Shown here: positions 17,029 to 25,694 of the stretch, piece after piece
How positions within the stretch are numbered: the first letter of the stretch is position 1
Layout: each line of letters opens with the position of its first letter
DNA from: an uncultured Eubacteriales bacterium
GTDB taxonomy: Bacteria; Bacillota; Clostridia; Oscillospirales; Acutalibacteraceae
NCBI GenBank assembly: GCA_900317985.1
Contig: ONJD01000018.1
Span: forward strand, 1 to 43,322
DNA: 43,322 nucleotides
Direction: 5' to 3'
The notes under the pieces: model-generated
What the model saw: only the letters and a program-made list of their open reading frames with translations
Databases searched by the model: none
Told to the model about the DNA's origin: nothing
Made by a program: the position numbers and the translations under genes

Positions 17029-18702
17029 TTATTTCGCTCCTCTCTCGGTGACCATGTCGGCGACCGTTTTTCCGGCCGGGATCATCGGCAGGACGAACTC
17101 GTCCTTGTCGATCCGGCAGTCGATGAGGGTGACTCCCCCACTGTGATAGGCTTTGTCAAAGGCTTCGCGGAACTCTTCGACGGTCTCGGTGACGACCCCT
17201 TCCGCTCCGAAGGCCTCTGCCAGTTTGACGTAGTCCGGCGCGCGTTTCTCGAGCACCGTGTTGGAATAGCGTTCTCCATAGAAGAGGGTCTGCCACTGGC
17301 GGACCATGCCGAGGACCTTGTTGTTCATGATGACGACGGTCAGGGGCAGATGATAGAGAACGGACGTCATGACCTCGTTCAGGTTCATGCCGAAGGAACC
17401 GTCGCCGGTGACGAGGACGGTGGGGACCTTCGTGCCGACACAGGCGCCTTCCGCCGCGCCCATGCCGAAGCCCATGGTGCCGAGTCCGCCGCTGGTGACG
17501 AACTTCCGGGGCTTCCGGAACTTGAGGTACTGTGCCGCCCACATCTGGTGCTGGCCGACGTCGGTGGCAACGACGGTATCATCGGACTTGATGTCGTTGA
17601 TGACTTCCATGATGTCTTTCGGGTCGACGCCAAGGGTCTTGGCGTGCAGGCCCTGTTCTTTCTCGACGAGGGCGTCCACATGGGCGCGCCACTCGGGATG
17701 CGTTTTCTTGTCGGCACCGTCGATGACCATCGGAAGAGAGATCCGCAGATCGCCCCTGACACCGATGTCCGCGGTGACGTTCTTGGAGATCTCGGCGAAG
17801 TCGACATCCATATGGATGATGGTGGCTTCCTTGCAGAACTCCGTGGTCTTCCCCGTCACGCGGTCGGAGAAACGGGTGCCGATGGCGATGACGAGGTCCG
17901 CGTCATCGAGCGCGATGGTGGAGGCGTACTGGCCGTGCATGCCGACCATGCCGAGGTAACGGGGGTTCTCGTTCGGGACACAGGAGATGCCCATGAGGGA
18001 ACTGCCGATGTACGCGTCGATCTTGTCGGCGAGCCGGACGACATCGTCATAGGCTTCTGCCGCGTTGACGCCGCCGCCGATATAGATGAACGGCTTTTCC
18101 GCCTTGTTGATGGCAGCGATGGCCTGCTCGATGCGGTTCTCCGGCGGACGGATGGAATCGAAGGCCTTGGACGGGCCCTTCGGCTCGAAGTCCGTGACCA
18201 TGTTCTGGATGTCCTTCGGGATATCGATGAGGACGGGGCCGGGACGGTCGGACTTGGCGATCTTGAACGCCTCGCGCATGATCGCCGGCAGCTCGTCGAT
18301 ATCGTTGACGAAGTAGTTATGTTTGGTGATCGGCAGCGTGATGCCGGTGATGTCGACTTCCTGGAAACTGTCCTTGCCGACCATCGGACGGCCGACGTTG
18401 CCGGTGATGGCGACGACCGGGATGGAGTCCAGCATGGCGGTGGCGATACCGGTGACGAGGTTCGTGGCGCCGGGGCCGGAGGTGGCGAGTACGACGCCGA
18501 CTTTGCCGGTGGCTCTCGCATAGCCGTCTGCCGCATGGGCCGCGTGCTGCTCGTGAGAGACCAGTACGTGGTTGATCCGGTCAGAGCGCGCATAGAGCGC
18601 GTCGTAGATATCCAGGACGGTACCTCCCGGGTATCCGAAAATGTCGGTGACTCCCTGATCGATGAGGGATTCGATGACGATTTCCGCACCTTTCAGTTTC
18701 AT
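17029..18702 (-). CDS. ilvB: Acetolactate synthase large (catalytic) subunit
   Basis: Thiamine-diphosphate enzyme that condenses pyruvate with pyruvate or 2-oxobutyrate, the first common step for Val, Leu and Ile. The catalytic glutamate is E51 in VSHEQHAAH. The ThDP/Mg motif is GDGSFGMNLNEV followed by IMNNKVLGM. The FAD-domain arginine/valine region is also recognisable. The length of 557 aa is normal. It is the first gene of the ilvBNCD-DUF815 operon, placed directly behind a T-box attenuator and a strong promoter. Confidence 0.97.
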   Translation of the reverse strand: MKLKGAEIVIESLIDQGVTDIFGYPGGTVLDIYDALYARSDRINHVLVSHEQHAAHAADGYARATGKVGVVLATSGPGATNLVTGIATAMLDSIPVVAITGNVGRPMVGKDSFQEVDITGITLPITKHNYFVNDIDELPAIMREAFKIAKSDRPGPVLIDIPKDIQNMVTDFEPKGPSKAFDSIRPPENRIEQAIAAINKAEKPFIYIGGGVNAAEAYDDVVRLADKIDAYIGSSLMGISCVPNENPRYLGMVGMHGQYASTIALDDADLVIAIGTRFSDRVTGKTTEFCKEATIIHMDVDFAEISKNVTADIGVRGDLRISLPMVIDGADKKTHPEWRAHVDALVEKEQGLHAKTLGVDPKDIMEVINDIKSDDTVVATDVGQHQMWAAQYLKFRKPRKFVTSGGLGTMGFGMGAAEGACVGTKVPTVLVTGDGSFGMNLNEVMTSVLYHLPLTVVIMNNKVLGMVRQWQTLFYGERYSNTVLEKRAPDYVKLAEAFGAEGVVTETVEEFREAFDKAYHSGGVTLIDCRIDKDEFVLPMIPAGKTVADMVTERGAK

Positions 18703-18749
18703 AGAACATTACTCCTTACTACAGTAGTTTTTGCTTGCGGCACGAGGGT

Positions 18750-19030
18750 ATAAAAAAATCTCTCTACCCAAAATGCCTTGTCGGATTCGGATAAAAGAGA
18801 CGAAGAATAGATGACACTCCGCGGTACCACTCTTTTTGGCGATATACGCCCACTCAGCTCACGTCCAGCAACGTGACTCTCTGTAACGGGAGAACCCGTT
18901 CTGACCTACTGGGGTGTTCAGCCAGACAGCTCCGGGAGGACTTATTCCGAACGTTCTGCGTCTGCCTTGCACCGACCGGCAGCTCTCTGGACGCGTTCCG
19001 AAAGGCTTTTTTCCCTTCACAGCTTTTGAT
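18750..19030 (-). promoter_or_regulatory. T-box leader (tRNA-sensing attenuator) of the ilv operon
   Basis: The minus-strand leader contains the T-box core GAGTGGTACCGCGG (about 18818-18831). Before it is a Stem I region with AGAGAG and GGTGCAAGG distal elements. After it is an intrinsic terminator: TCTCTTT-ATCC pairs with GGGTAGAGAGA, followed by seven T (18752-18758). T-boxes open when uncharged tRNA pairs both with a specifier codon and with the antiterminator. By position in the specifier loop, before GGAGC, the codon is most likely GTC (Val, 18939-18941). An overlapping reading as CTC (Leu) is the alternative. Confidence 0.92.
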
Positions 19031-19042
19031 TTATTTGAAAGT

Positions 19043-19072
19043 ATATTACAACAATTGGAAAAGAACTGTCAA
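19043..19072 (-). promoter_or_regulatory. Promoter of the ilv T-box leader
   Basis: The minus strand has perfect TTGACA (19067-19072) and TAATAT (19043-19048) with an 18-nt spacer. This places the start of transcription near 19036, just before the Stem I region of the T-box. Confidence 0.8.
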
Positions 19073-19133
19073 GCGAGATTGTGAAAAAAGCAAAAAACCG
19101 GTCGGATTTGCCCTCGTTTTTTGTACATTTCCC

Positions 19134-19162
19134 TTTAGTTGTCATCTTTTTTATGATACAAT
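19134..19162 (+). promoter_or_regulatory. Candidate promoter of the glpA-like operon
   Basis: TACAAT (19157-19162) is a good -10. TTTAGT (19134-19139) at 17-nt spacing is a weak -35. A weak -35 would fit a regulated promoter; the overlapping TTGTCA/TGACAA sites are described separately. Confidence 0.45.
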
Positions 19163-19209
19163 ATGACAAAGGCACAAATATTGTCTGATAATTGACAATA
19201 TTTTGTCAA
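19139..19209. promoter_or_regulatory. Cluster of TTGTCA/TGACAA half-sites upstream of the glpA-like gene (possible operator)
   Basis: Half-sites occur at 19139 (TTGTCAT), 19163 (ATGACAA), 19181 (TTGTCT, degenerate), 19192 (TTGACAA) and 19203 (TTGTCAA). The last two form a perfect 7-4-7 palindrome just upstream of the SD. The arrangement suggests a repressor or activator binding region; the regulator is not known. Confidence 0.5.
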
Positions 19210-19238
19210 AAGCGAAGATATGGAAGGAGAAATCAACA

Positions 19239-20696
19239 ATGGTATATGACATTGCCATTATCGGCGCGGGAGTCGTGGGAACACAGATCGCGCGCAACTT
19301 CTCGAAGTACGATCTGAAGGTCGCGCTCCTCGAGAAAGAATCAGATATCGCAATGGGCACGACGAAAGCCAATTCCGGCATCGTCCATGCCGGGTTCGAC
19401 TGTGAGACCGGGACCCGGATGGCGGAGCTGAATGTCAAAGGCTGCCGTATGATGGAGGAGCTGGCAACTACTCTCCATGTCCCCTATGAGAAGAACGGTT
19501 CTCTGGTCGTCGCTTTCTCGGAAGAGGAAATGGCCACCATCCAGGACCTTTACATGAGAGGTATCGCGAACGGCCTGACCCGTGACGAACTGAAGATCAT
19601 CGAACGCGATGAGCTCGTCGAAATGGAGCCGAACATCGCCGACGAGGCATACGGTGCACTCTATGCCCCGACCGCCGGCATCGTCTCCCCCTATGAACTG
19701 GCCATCGGAGCCGCGGAATGCGCCATCCTCAACGGCGTCGAATTCCTGCGGAAATTCAACGTCGGCGGCATCGTATACGAGGACGGTGTGTTCATCCTCG
19801 GTGCCAAGGACGGCCGTGTCATCCGTTCCAAATTCGTCGTCAACTCCGCCGGCATCTTCGCCAGCTACCTGCTGGAGAACTACAACGGAGAAAAGTTCAA
19901 AGTCATCCCGCGGAAAGGTGAATACGGTCTGCTCGACCGCAGCGTCTATCCGCTGGTCACCCATACCATCTTCCAGTGCCCCACCGAAATGGGCAAGGGC
20001 ATCCTGGTCGCGCCGACCACCCATCACAACGTGTTCGTCGGCCCCACCTCGCTCGACCAGAACGACAACATGGAAGGCAAGCATGACGTCTCCGTCCGTG
20101 ACGGCGCGCTCCGCCACACCTATGCCGAAGCGCAGAAGTCCGTTCCTTCGGTCAGCCCGAGAGATCAGATCACTTCGTTCGCCGGTCTCCGTGCCCACTG
20201 GATCGAGCACGACTTCTACATCGCTCCGGCCAAGAACAACAAATACATGATCAACCTCATCGGTATCGAGTCCCCGGGTCTCGCGTCCTCCCCCGCCATC
20301 GCGGAAGTCGTGGAGAACATGGTCCTCGAGACGATGGATGAGGCCCCCGCGAAAAAGGCCGACTGGAACCCGTCCCGCAAGGCTCCTGTCTTCTTCCGCA
20401 CCATGAGTCCGGAAGAGCGCGCAGAGCTCATCGCCAAAGACCCGGCTTACAGCCGTATCGTCTGCCGCTGCGAGACCGTCACCGAAGGTGAGATCCGAGA
20501 CGCCATCCGCGCTCCGGGCGGCGCCATCGACCTCGACGGCGTCAAACGCCGCACGCGTGCCGGCATGGGCCGCTGCCAGGGCGGTTTCTGCGGTTCCAAA
20601 GTCATGGAGATCCTCGCGGAAGAGCTCGACATGCCGATCAATGAAATCACCAAATTCGGCAGACACTCCGACATCATCTACGAAAGGACGAAATGA
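19239..20696 (+). CDS. Anaerobic glycerol-3-phosphate dehydrogenase subunit A-like FAD enzyme with BFD-type [2Fe-2S] domain
   Basis: FAD-dependent oxidoreductase of the DAO/GlpA family that would oxidise sn-glycerol-3-phosphate or a related hydroxyacid. The N-terminal dinucleotide-binding motif is IIGAGVVGTQIAR. The C-terminus (about 405-455) has a BFD-like [2Fe-2S] domain with four cysteines, C409 and C411 (VCRCETV) and C446 and C451 (GRCQGGFC). The ATG at 19239 is used because GGAAGGAGA lies just upstream and the Rossmann fold begins at once; a further upstream in-frame ATG has no SD. It is the first of three tightly packed genes, all with redox-cofactor motifs. The substrate assignment is by family and context. 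Confidence 0.85.
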   Translation: MVYDIAIIGAGVVGTQIARNFSKYDLKVALLEKESDIAMGTTKANSGIVHAGFDCETGTRMAELNVKGCRMMEELATTLHVPYEKNGSLVVAFSEEEMATIQDLYMRGIANGLTRDELKIIERDELVEMEPNIADEAYGALYAPTAGIVSPYELAIGAAECAILNGVEFLRKFNVGGIVYEDGVFILGAKDGRVIRSKFVVNSAGIFASYLLENYNGEKFKVIPRKGEYGLLDRSVYPLVTHTIFQCPTEMGKGILVAPTTHHNVFVGPTSLDQNDNMEGKHDVSVRDGALRHTYAEAQKSVPSVSPRDQITSFAGLRAHWIEHDFYIAPAKNNKYMINLIGIESPGLASSPAIAEVVENMVLETMDEAPAKKADWNPSRKAPVFFRTMSPEERAELIAKDPAYSRIVCRCETVTEGEIRDAIRAPGGAIDLDGVKRRTRAGMGRCQGGFCGSKVMEILAEELDMPINEITKFGRHSDIIYERTK

Positions 20697-21967
20697 TCAT
20701 GAATGAGATTTTGAATTACGATCTTGTTGTCATCGGCGGCGGTCCGGCCGGCATGGCCGCGGCTCTTTCCGCGAAAGATAACGGGGTCCCCGAAGAAAAC
20801 ATCATCGTCCTGGAGAGAGACGTCCGTCTCGGCGGCATCCTGGAGCAGTGCATCCACACCGGTTTCGGCCTCACCTATTTCGGCGAGGAACTCTCCGGCC
20901 CGGAATACGCCGACCGCTTTGTCAAACTCATGGATGAGACGAAGATCGCCGTCAAACTCAACACGATGGTCCTGAACATCACCAAAGAGAACCAGGTCAT
21001 CGCCACCAACAAAGAAGACGGCCTCATCACCATCAACGCCAAGGCCATCATCCTGGCCATGGGCTGCAGAGAGCGTCCCCGCGGGGCACTCGACATCGCC
21101 GGCACCCGTCCGGCAGGCGTCATGTCCGCCGGCCAGGCGCAGAAGTTCGTCAACATCGACGGCTATATGCCCGGCCATGAATGCGTCATCCTCGGCTCCG
21201 GCGACATCGGCCTCATCATGGCCCGCCGTATGACCCTCGAAGGCGCCAAGGTCAAAGTCGTCTGTGAAGTCATGCCCTACTCCGGCGGTCTTCAGAGAAA
21301 CATCGTCCAGTGTCTCGACGACTTCGACATCCCGCTGCGGCTCTCCTGCACCGTCATCAAGATCCACGGTCTCGACCGCGTGGAAGGCGTCACGATCGCC
21401 AACGTCGACGACAAGATGCTTCCCATCCCCGGCACCGAGGAATACATCCCCTGCGACACCGTGCTCCTTTCGGTCGGCCTCATCCCCGAGAACGAACTGT
21501 CCAAACAGATCGATCTCGACATGGATATGGTCACCCGCGGCCCGAAGGTCGACGAGATGAGAGAGACCTCTCAGCCCGGCGTCTTCGCCTGCGGCAACGT
21601 CCTTCAGGTCCACGACCTGGTCGACTTCGTCACTCAGGAATCGCAGATCGCCGGTAAGGGCGCTGCCCAGTACATCTCCGGCCTGCGCCACGGCGACGTC
21701 ATCAAGACCCGCGGCATCAACGGTGTTCGCTACACCGTCCCCCAGAGCATCAACCTCGACGAACAGGAAGACGTCAAGATCTACTTCCGTGTCGCCAACG
21801 TCTACCATGACAAACGCGTCATCGTCACCTGCGGCGACAAGGTCCTGCTCAACCGCAAGAAAATCAAACTGGCTCCCGGCGAGATGGAGAACGTGATCAT
21901 CAAGGCAAAAGACATTGCCGAAATGACACCGGACCAGGAAATCGTTATCAGCATTGAGGAGGCATAA
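20693..21967 (+). CDS. FAD/NAD(P)-dependent oxidoreductase, GlpB-like partner
   Basis: Pyridine nucleotide-disulphide oxidoreductase fold of 424 aa. The FAD motif is VIGGGPAGMAAALSA near the N-terminus, and a second NAD(P) motif, VILGSGDIGLIMARR, lies near residue 165. RERPRGA and the block GVFACGNVL in the C-terminal FAD region are typical of this family. It overlaps the preceding gene by 4 nt (ATGA); an ATG at 20699 is an equally possible start. It probably transfers electrons from the GlpA-like subunit. A cysteine-rich third gene follows 2 nt later. A BFD partner domain is supplied by the upstream gene rather than this one. Confidence 0.82.
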   Translation: MIMNEILNYDLVVIGGGPAGMAAALSAKDNGVPEENIIVLERDVRLGGILEQCIHTGFGLTYFGEELSGPEYADRFVKLMDETKIAVKLNTMVLNITKENQVIATNKEDGLITINAKAIILAMGCRERPRGALDIAGTRPAGVMSAGQAQKFVNIDGYMPGHECVILGSGDIGLIMARRMTLEGAKVKVVCEVMPYSGGLQRNIVQCLDDFDIPLRLSCTVIKIHGLDRVEGVTIANVDDKMLPIPGTEEYIPCDTVLLSVGLIPENELSKQIDLDMDMVTRGPKVDEMRETSQPGVFACGNVLQVHDLVDFVTQESQIAGKGAAQYISGLRHGDVIKTRGINGVRYTVPQSINLDEQEDVKIYFRVANVYHDKRVIVTCGDKVLLNRKKIKLAPGEMENVIIKAKDIAEMTPDQEIVISIEEA

Positions 21968-21969
21968 CC

Positions 21970-22332
21970 ATGATCGAAAGAAATCTGATTTGCGTCGCCT
22001 GTCCCCGCGGTTGCCCGGTCACTGTCACGCTGAACGAAGTCAATGAAGTCGTCAGTGTCACCGGGAACTCCTGCCCCCGCGGCGACACCTATGCCCGGGC
22101 GGAAGTCACCCATCCCGAGCGTTCTCTGACCTCCACCGTCCGTGTCACCGGCGGCAAGGCCTATATCGTCCCCGTCAAGTCCAGCAGAGCCATCCCGAAG
22201 GAACTGCTGTTCTCCGCCATGAAGGAAGTCAACAAGGCTTCTCTTCCGGCTCCGGTCCACATCGGCGACGTCGCCATCAAGGACCTTCTGGGGACCGGCA
22301 TCGACATCGTTGCCACCAACGAAGTCGACTGA
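21970..22332 (+). CDS. DUF1667 domain protein, small cysteine-rich third subunit
   Basis: A 120-aa protein matching DUF1667. It has an N-terminal cysteine cluster, CVACPRGC, followed by CPRGDTYA, then VTHPERSLTSTV. The CxxCxxxC plus CPRG arrangement suggests metal or Fe-S binding. DUF1667 proteins commonly accompany GlpA/GlpB-like oxidoreductases in Clostridia, and here the gene follows 2 nt after the oxidoreductase. This supports a three-subunit complex, in the role GlpC plays in enterobacteria but with an unrelated sequence. The function is inferred from context. Confidence 0.85.
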   Translation: MIERNLICVACPRGCPVTVTLNEVNEVVSVTGNSCPRGDTYARAEVTHPERSLTSTVRVTGGKAYIVPVKSSRAIPKELLFSAMKEVNKASLPAPVHIGDVAIKDLLGTGIDIVATNEVD

Positions 22333-22350
22333 CCCAGTTCATACACCTGT

Positions 22351-22383
22351 AAAAAACGCCCCGTACAATACTGTACGGGGCGT
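22351..22383. terminator. Strong hairpin after the glpA-like operon, T-run on the minus side
   Basis: ACGCCCCGTAC (22356-22366) pairs with GTACGGGGCGT (22373-22383) around a 6-nt loop. A six-base A-run precedes the stem, so a canonical U-tract exists only for minus-strand transcription. On the plus strand the tail is TAGTCATT. It probably still ends the plus-strand operon. Confidence 0.6.
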
Positions 22384-22389
22384 TAGTCA

Positions 22390-22418
22390 TTGACCGAACG
22401 ACTGAAAACTCTTATAAT
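22390..22418 (+). promoter_or_regulatory. Promoter of the VTT-domain protein gene
   Basis: TTGACC (22390-22395) and TATAAT (22413-22418) are separated by 17 nt. The gene starts 50 nt downstream. Confidence 0.75.
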
Positions 22419-22467
22419 TTAATAGATATAGTAGTTTTACGTATCTTTTACCACGAGAGGACACTAC

Positions 22468-23658
22468 ATGGGCGGATCAAGATCACGGAGTACCGTGCGG
22501 CTTCTGGACGCCATCGCAGTCATCCTTCTCATCATGGCGGCTGTGCTGACCTACATGCACCATCACGTCGACTTCACGAACATCACGGCTCCCTTCGAAA
22601 AGCTCTCCTCCATGGCCCAGGAACAGTTCCCGCGGCCGGAGCCTTCCGAGAGCAGCAGCGAAGAGGCCGCGGAACACGCGCTCGCAGAAGAGAAGCGGAA
22701 CGTGCTGCAGACGATCAGTTCGACCGCGGAGCAGATGAGAGATGATCTGGGACTGACCAAAGCTCAGATGTACTACATCAAATTCAAGACCTTCATGGAG
22801 AAACTCGAGCAACGGGTGACGGAGCTTCCCTACAAGCCCCTCATCATCCTGGCCCTTCTCCTGTTCTTTGCTGTCAAATCCTTTGTCGGCATCGTCCCCG
22901 TGTCTGCCACCTGCCTCATCGCGGCCGTCATCTTCCCCTTCCCCGTGGCGCTGCTCATCAACTTCATCGGGGTCGGGATCATCTTCACCATCAAGTGGGC
23001 GATGGGCTACAACGCGAAGTCCAACGCCATCAAGAAATACATCATGCGGTCCGACAACCTCTGGCGGGTCGTGTCGGACGCCGACAACAGCACGAAGAAA
23101 GCGCTGCAGGAGTCCCAGGACAAGCGCAAAATGGAAAAAGAAGCGCTGGACGCCCTGCAGGACAAGAAGGACAAACCCAAGAAAGAACTGCCGCTCATCC
23201 TCAAGTTCTTTGTCGCCATCGGCAGAGGGATCGGGAAGGTCGTCCGGGTCATCCGCAACGCGCTCCTGAAAGTGCCCGTCCTCTCCATCGCCGTCGATGA
23301 CGAAGACGAAGAGATCAGCGCCAAAGGCGGCACCGGGAACCCGATCATCCTGTTCGCCCTCCGCCTCATCCCGTTCGTCCCGGCGAACCCGGTCAGCAGC
23401 CTGTTCGGGAACATGAAGATGGACTACCGGTCCTTCCTCGTCATCTCCCTCTTCGGCTATCTCCTGAAGGTCGTGTCGTTCACGGCCATCGGTTACAACA
23501 TCGCGGACCCGTTCTCCTCGAAATTCATCGTCCCGTTCATCGCGCTGCTCTACATCGCCGGCCTCTCCCTCTTCGGTGTCAACGCTTTCCTGAAGTACGC
23601 CGACCGGCGCGACGCCGAACGCACCAAAGCCAAACAGGACGAGACCGTAAAAGCATAA
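22468..23658 (+). CDS. TVP38/TMEM64 (VTT/DedA-like) membrane protein with a long cytoplasmic-type insertion
   Basis: An integral membrane protein of 396 aa. One N-terminal helix (about 12-30) precedes a charged, probably coiled-coil segment (about 45-115). Hydrophobic helices follow near 125-175, then a highly basic and acidic segment (about 180-275). The closing membrane block contains ALRLIPFVPANPVSS and FLVISLFGYLLKV. The R-x-I-P-x-x-P motif with the following G/F-rich helix is the VTT/DedA signature. The family acts in lipid scrambling or flipping. The charged insertion splitting the domain is unusual. An AGAGG SD precedes the ATG, and the gene converges on ftsH. Confidence 0.65.
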   Translation: MGGSRSRSTVRLLDAIAVILLIMAAVLTYMHHHVDFTNITAPFEKLSSMAQEQFPRPEPSESSSEEAAEHALAEEKRNVLQTISSTAEQMRDDLGLTKAQMYYIKFKTFMEKLEQRVTELPYKPLIILALLLFFAVKSFVGIVPVSATCLIAAVIFPFPVALLINFIGVGIIFTIKWAMGYNAKSNAIKKYIMRSDNLWRVVSDADNSTKKALQESQDKRKMEKEALDALQDKKDKPKKELPLILKFFVAIGRGIGKVVRVIRNALLKVPVLSIAVDDEDEEISAKGGTGNPIILFALRLIPFVPANPVSSLFGNMKMDYRSFLVISLFGYLLKVVSFTAIGYNIADPFSSKFIVPFIALLYIAGLSLFGVNAFLKYADRRDAERTKAKQDETVKA

Positions 23659-23699
23659 AAAAAGACCCTCTCCGAATCCGGAGAGGGTGTTCTTTTTTT
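23657..23699. terminator. Bidirectional terminator between the VTT gene and ftsH
   Basis: ACCCTCTCCG (23665-23674) pairs perfectly with CGGAGAGGGT (23679-23688) around a 4-nt loop. It is flanked by an A-run on the left and a T-run on the right, so it works for both strands. The ftsH stop codon (23698-23700) lies inside the plus-side T-run. Confidence 0.9.
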
Positions 23700-25566
23700 A
23701 TGCCTTCATCAGCTTGTTGAACCCTTCCGCGTCGATCTTCTCGTGCTCGAGGAGATATTCGGCGAGCCGGTCGAGCTGATCGCGGTGCTCGGTGAGGATG
23801 GCCTCACAGCGGTCGTAGGCGGTCTTCAGCTGCGCTTTGACGGCTTCGTCGATCGCGGTGGCCGTCGACTCGGAATACTCCTTGCCGGTGCCGTAGAAGC
23901 CCGTGTTGGTGCCGTAGGTGGCAAGGCCGATGTTCTCGTCCATGCCGTAGCGGGTGATCATGCCCTTGGCCAGCGCGGTGGCACGGTCCAGGTCGTTGGA
24001 CGCGCCGGTGGAGACGTCGCCGAGGACGATGGCCTCCGCTACACGCCCGCCGAGCAGCGTGACGAGTTCGTCGAGCATCTCGTTGCGGGACATGTACATC
24101 TTGTCTTCCTGCGGGGTGGACATCGTGTAACCGCCGGCAGCGCCGCGCGGGATGATGGAGACTTCGGTGACCGGGTCCTGCGTGTCGAGGTGATAGGTCG
24201 CCACGGCGTGGCCGGCCTCGTGGAACGCGGTCAGACGGCGTTCTTTGTCGGTCACTTTGCGGGAGCGCTTCTCGGCGCCCATCATGACCTTGACAGCCGC
24301 TTCCTTCAGTTCGTCGTTCCCGATGGCGTCTTTATCTCTCTTGGCAGCCAGGAGCGCCGCCTCATTGAGGAGGTTCTCAAGGTCCGCCCCGGTGAAGCCG
24401 GTGGTGTTCTTCGCGACCTCGGACAGGTCGACTTCCGGCGCCAGCGGTTTTTCCTTGATGTGGACTTTCAGGATGGCCTCTCTCGCCTTGATGTCCGGGT
24501 AACCGACATGGACCTGACGGTCGAAGCGACCGGGTCTCATGAGGGCGGGATCCAGAACGTCGGCACGGTTCGTGGCGCCGATGAGGATGATGTTCTCCTC
24601 CGTCGTGAAGCCGTCCATCTCGACCAGCAGCTGGTTGAGGGTCGTCTCACGCTCTTCGTTGCCGGTGTAGAGGTCCGTGGCACGTTTCCGGGCCAGGGCG
24701 TCGATCTCGTCGATGAAGACGATGGCCGGCGCGTTGGCCTTTGCCTGAGCGAACAGATCGCGGACACGGGCGGCACCGACGCCGACATACATCTCGACGA
24801 ATTCGGAACCGGAGACCGAGAAGAACGGGACGCCCGCTTCCCCGGCGACCGCTCTCGCGAGCAGGGTCTTGCCGGTACCGGGAGGGCCCACCATCAGGAC
24901 ACCCTTCGGCACGCGGGCGCCGAGGCGGGTGAACTTTTCGGGGTCTCTCAGGTATTCGACGATCTCTTTCAGTTCCTCTTTCTCCTCTTCGGCCCCGGCC
25001 ACGTCGTCGAACGTCGCGGTGCGGTGGCTCTGGAGAGAGAACTTGGACTTCGTGAACTGCTGTCTTCCCTGATCCTGACGGATCTGCATCTGCTGCTGGT
25101 TCTGGGACATGTTCCAAAGCGCGTTGTCGATGACCAGGAGCGTGGCGACGCCACCGAGGAGGGCAAAGTAGACCCAGTTCGGGATGCCGCGGGAGTAGTC
25201 CATGTCGATGGGCTCGTCCGGGTTCTCGTCATTGTGCTTTTTGACCAGCTTGTGGATGTCCTTCAGGAACAGCTGGGTATCCGGGACGATGGCAGAGCCG
25301 TAAGCGCCGGAATCTTTCCGCTGGAAGACGAGGTTGCGGCTGCTCATGTCGAGGTGGTAAGCGGAGACTTTCCCCTCGCGGAACAGACGCAGAAGATCGG
25401 AGTATTTCAATTGTTTGCTCTGTGCGTAATCAAAAAACTTGAGCAGGCCGAGACCGGTCCCGGCGACTGTCAGGCCGGTGAAGCCCAGGCTTTCCATGGC
25501 TGCGGAAGCGCTGGAGTTCGGGTCCTTCAGCTGATCAAGAAACTTTTTGAATCGGTTTTCGCTCAA
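23698..25566 (-). CDS. ftsH: ATP-dependent zinc metalloprotease FtsH
   Basis: Membrane-bound AAA+ protease that degrades misassembled membrane proteins and regulators. An N-terminal region with a weak first hydrophobic stretch (about 27-45) and a clear transmembrane helix (about 128-148) bracket the extracytoplasmic domain. The AAA module has Walker A GPPGTGKT (227-234), Walker [10 protein letters not shown] and the second region of homology [20 protein letters not shown]. The peptidase site is HEAGH (449-453), with a distal Asp in the NDLDRAT block. The length of 622 aa is normal. The start is a TTG (25564-25566) with AGAGGTG upstream. A promoter lies about 40 nt upstream. Confidence 0.96.
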   Translation of the reverse strand: MSENRFKKFLDQLKDPNSSASAAMESLGFTGLTVAGTGLGLLKFFDYAQSKQLKYSDLLRLFREGKVSAYHLDMSSRNLVFQRKDSGAYGSAIVPDTQLFLKDIHKLVKKHNDENPDEPIDMDYSRGIPNWVYFALLGGVATLLVIDNALWNMSQNQQQMQIRQDQGRQQFTKSKFSLQSHRTATFDDVAGAEEEKEELKEIVEYLRDPEKFTRLGARVPKGVLMVGPPGTGKTLLARAVAGEAGVPFFSVSGSEFVEMYVGVGAARVRDLFAQAKANAPAIVFIDEIDALARKRATDLYTGNEERETTLNQLLVEMDGFTTEENIILIGATNRADVLDPALMRPGRFDRQVHVGYPDIKAREAILKVHIKEKPLAPEVDLSEVAKNTTGFTGADLENLLNEAALLAAKRDKDAIGNDELKEAAVKVMMGAEKRSRKVTDKERRLTAFHEAGHAVATYHLDTQDPVTEVSIIPRGAAGGYTMSTPQEDKMYMSRNEMLDELVTLLGGRVAEAIVLGDVSTGASNDLDRATALAKGMITRYGMDENIGLATYGTNTGFYGTGKEYSESTATAIDEAVKAQLKTAYDRCEAILTEHRDQLDRLAEYLLEHEKIDAEGFNKLMKA

Positions 25567-25597
25567 AGTGCAGACACCTCTTTTCTAAGTTAAACCT

Positions 25598-25626
25598 ACT
25601 ATAGTATTAGATTGTGCAAAAGTCAA
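25598..25626 (-). promoter_or_regulatory. Promoter of ftsH
   Basis: The minus strand has TTGACT (25621-25626) and TATAGT (25598-25603) with a 17-nt spacer. The 5' UTR is about 30 nt. Confidence 0.75.
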
Positions 25627-25649
25627 TTTCTATTTCGTGAACACAAGGC

Positions 25650-25681
25650 GAAAAAAACGGAGTGTCCGTTCAGACACTCCG
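25650..25681 (-). terminator. Intrinsic terminator of the carD-like gene
   Basis: CGGAGTGTC (25658-25666) pairs with GACACTCCG (25673-25681). On the minus strand the stem is followed by seven T (25651-25657). It lies 13 nt after the stop codon. Confidence 0.9.
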
Positions 25682-25694
25682 ATCCATATTCTGT

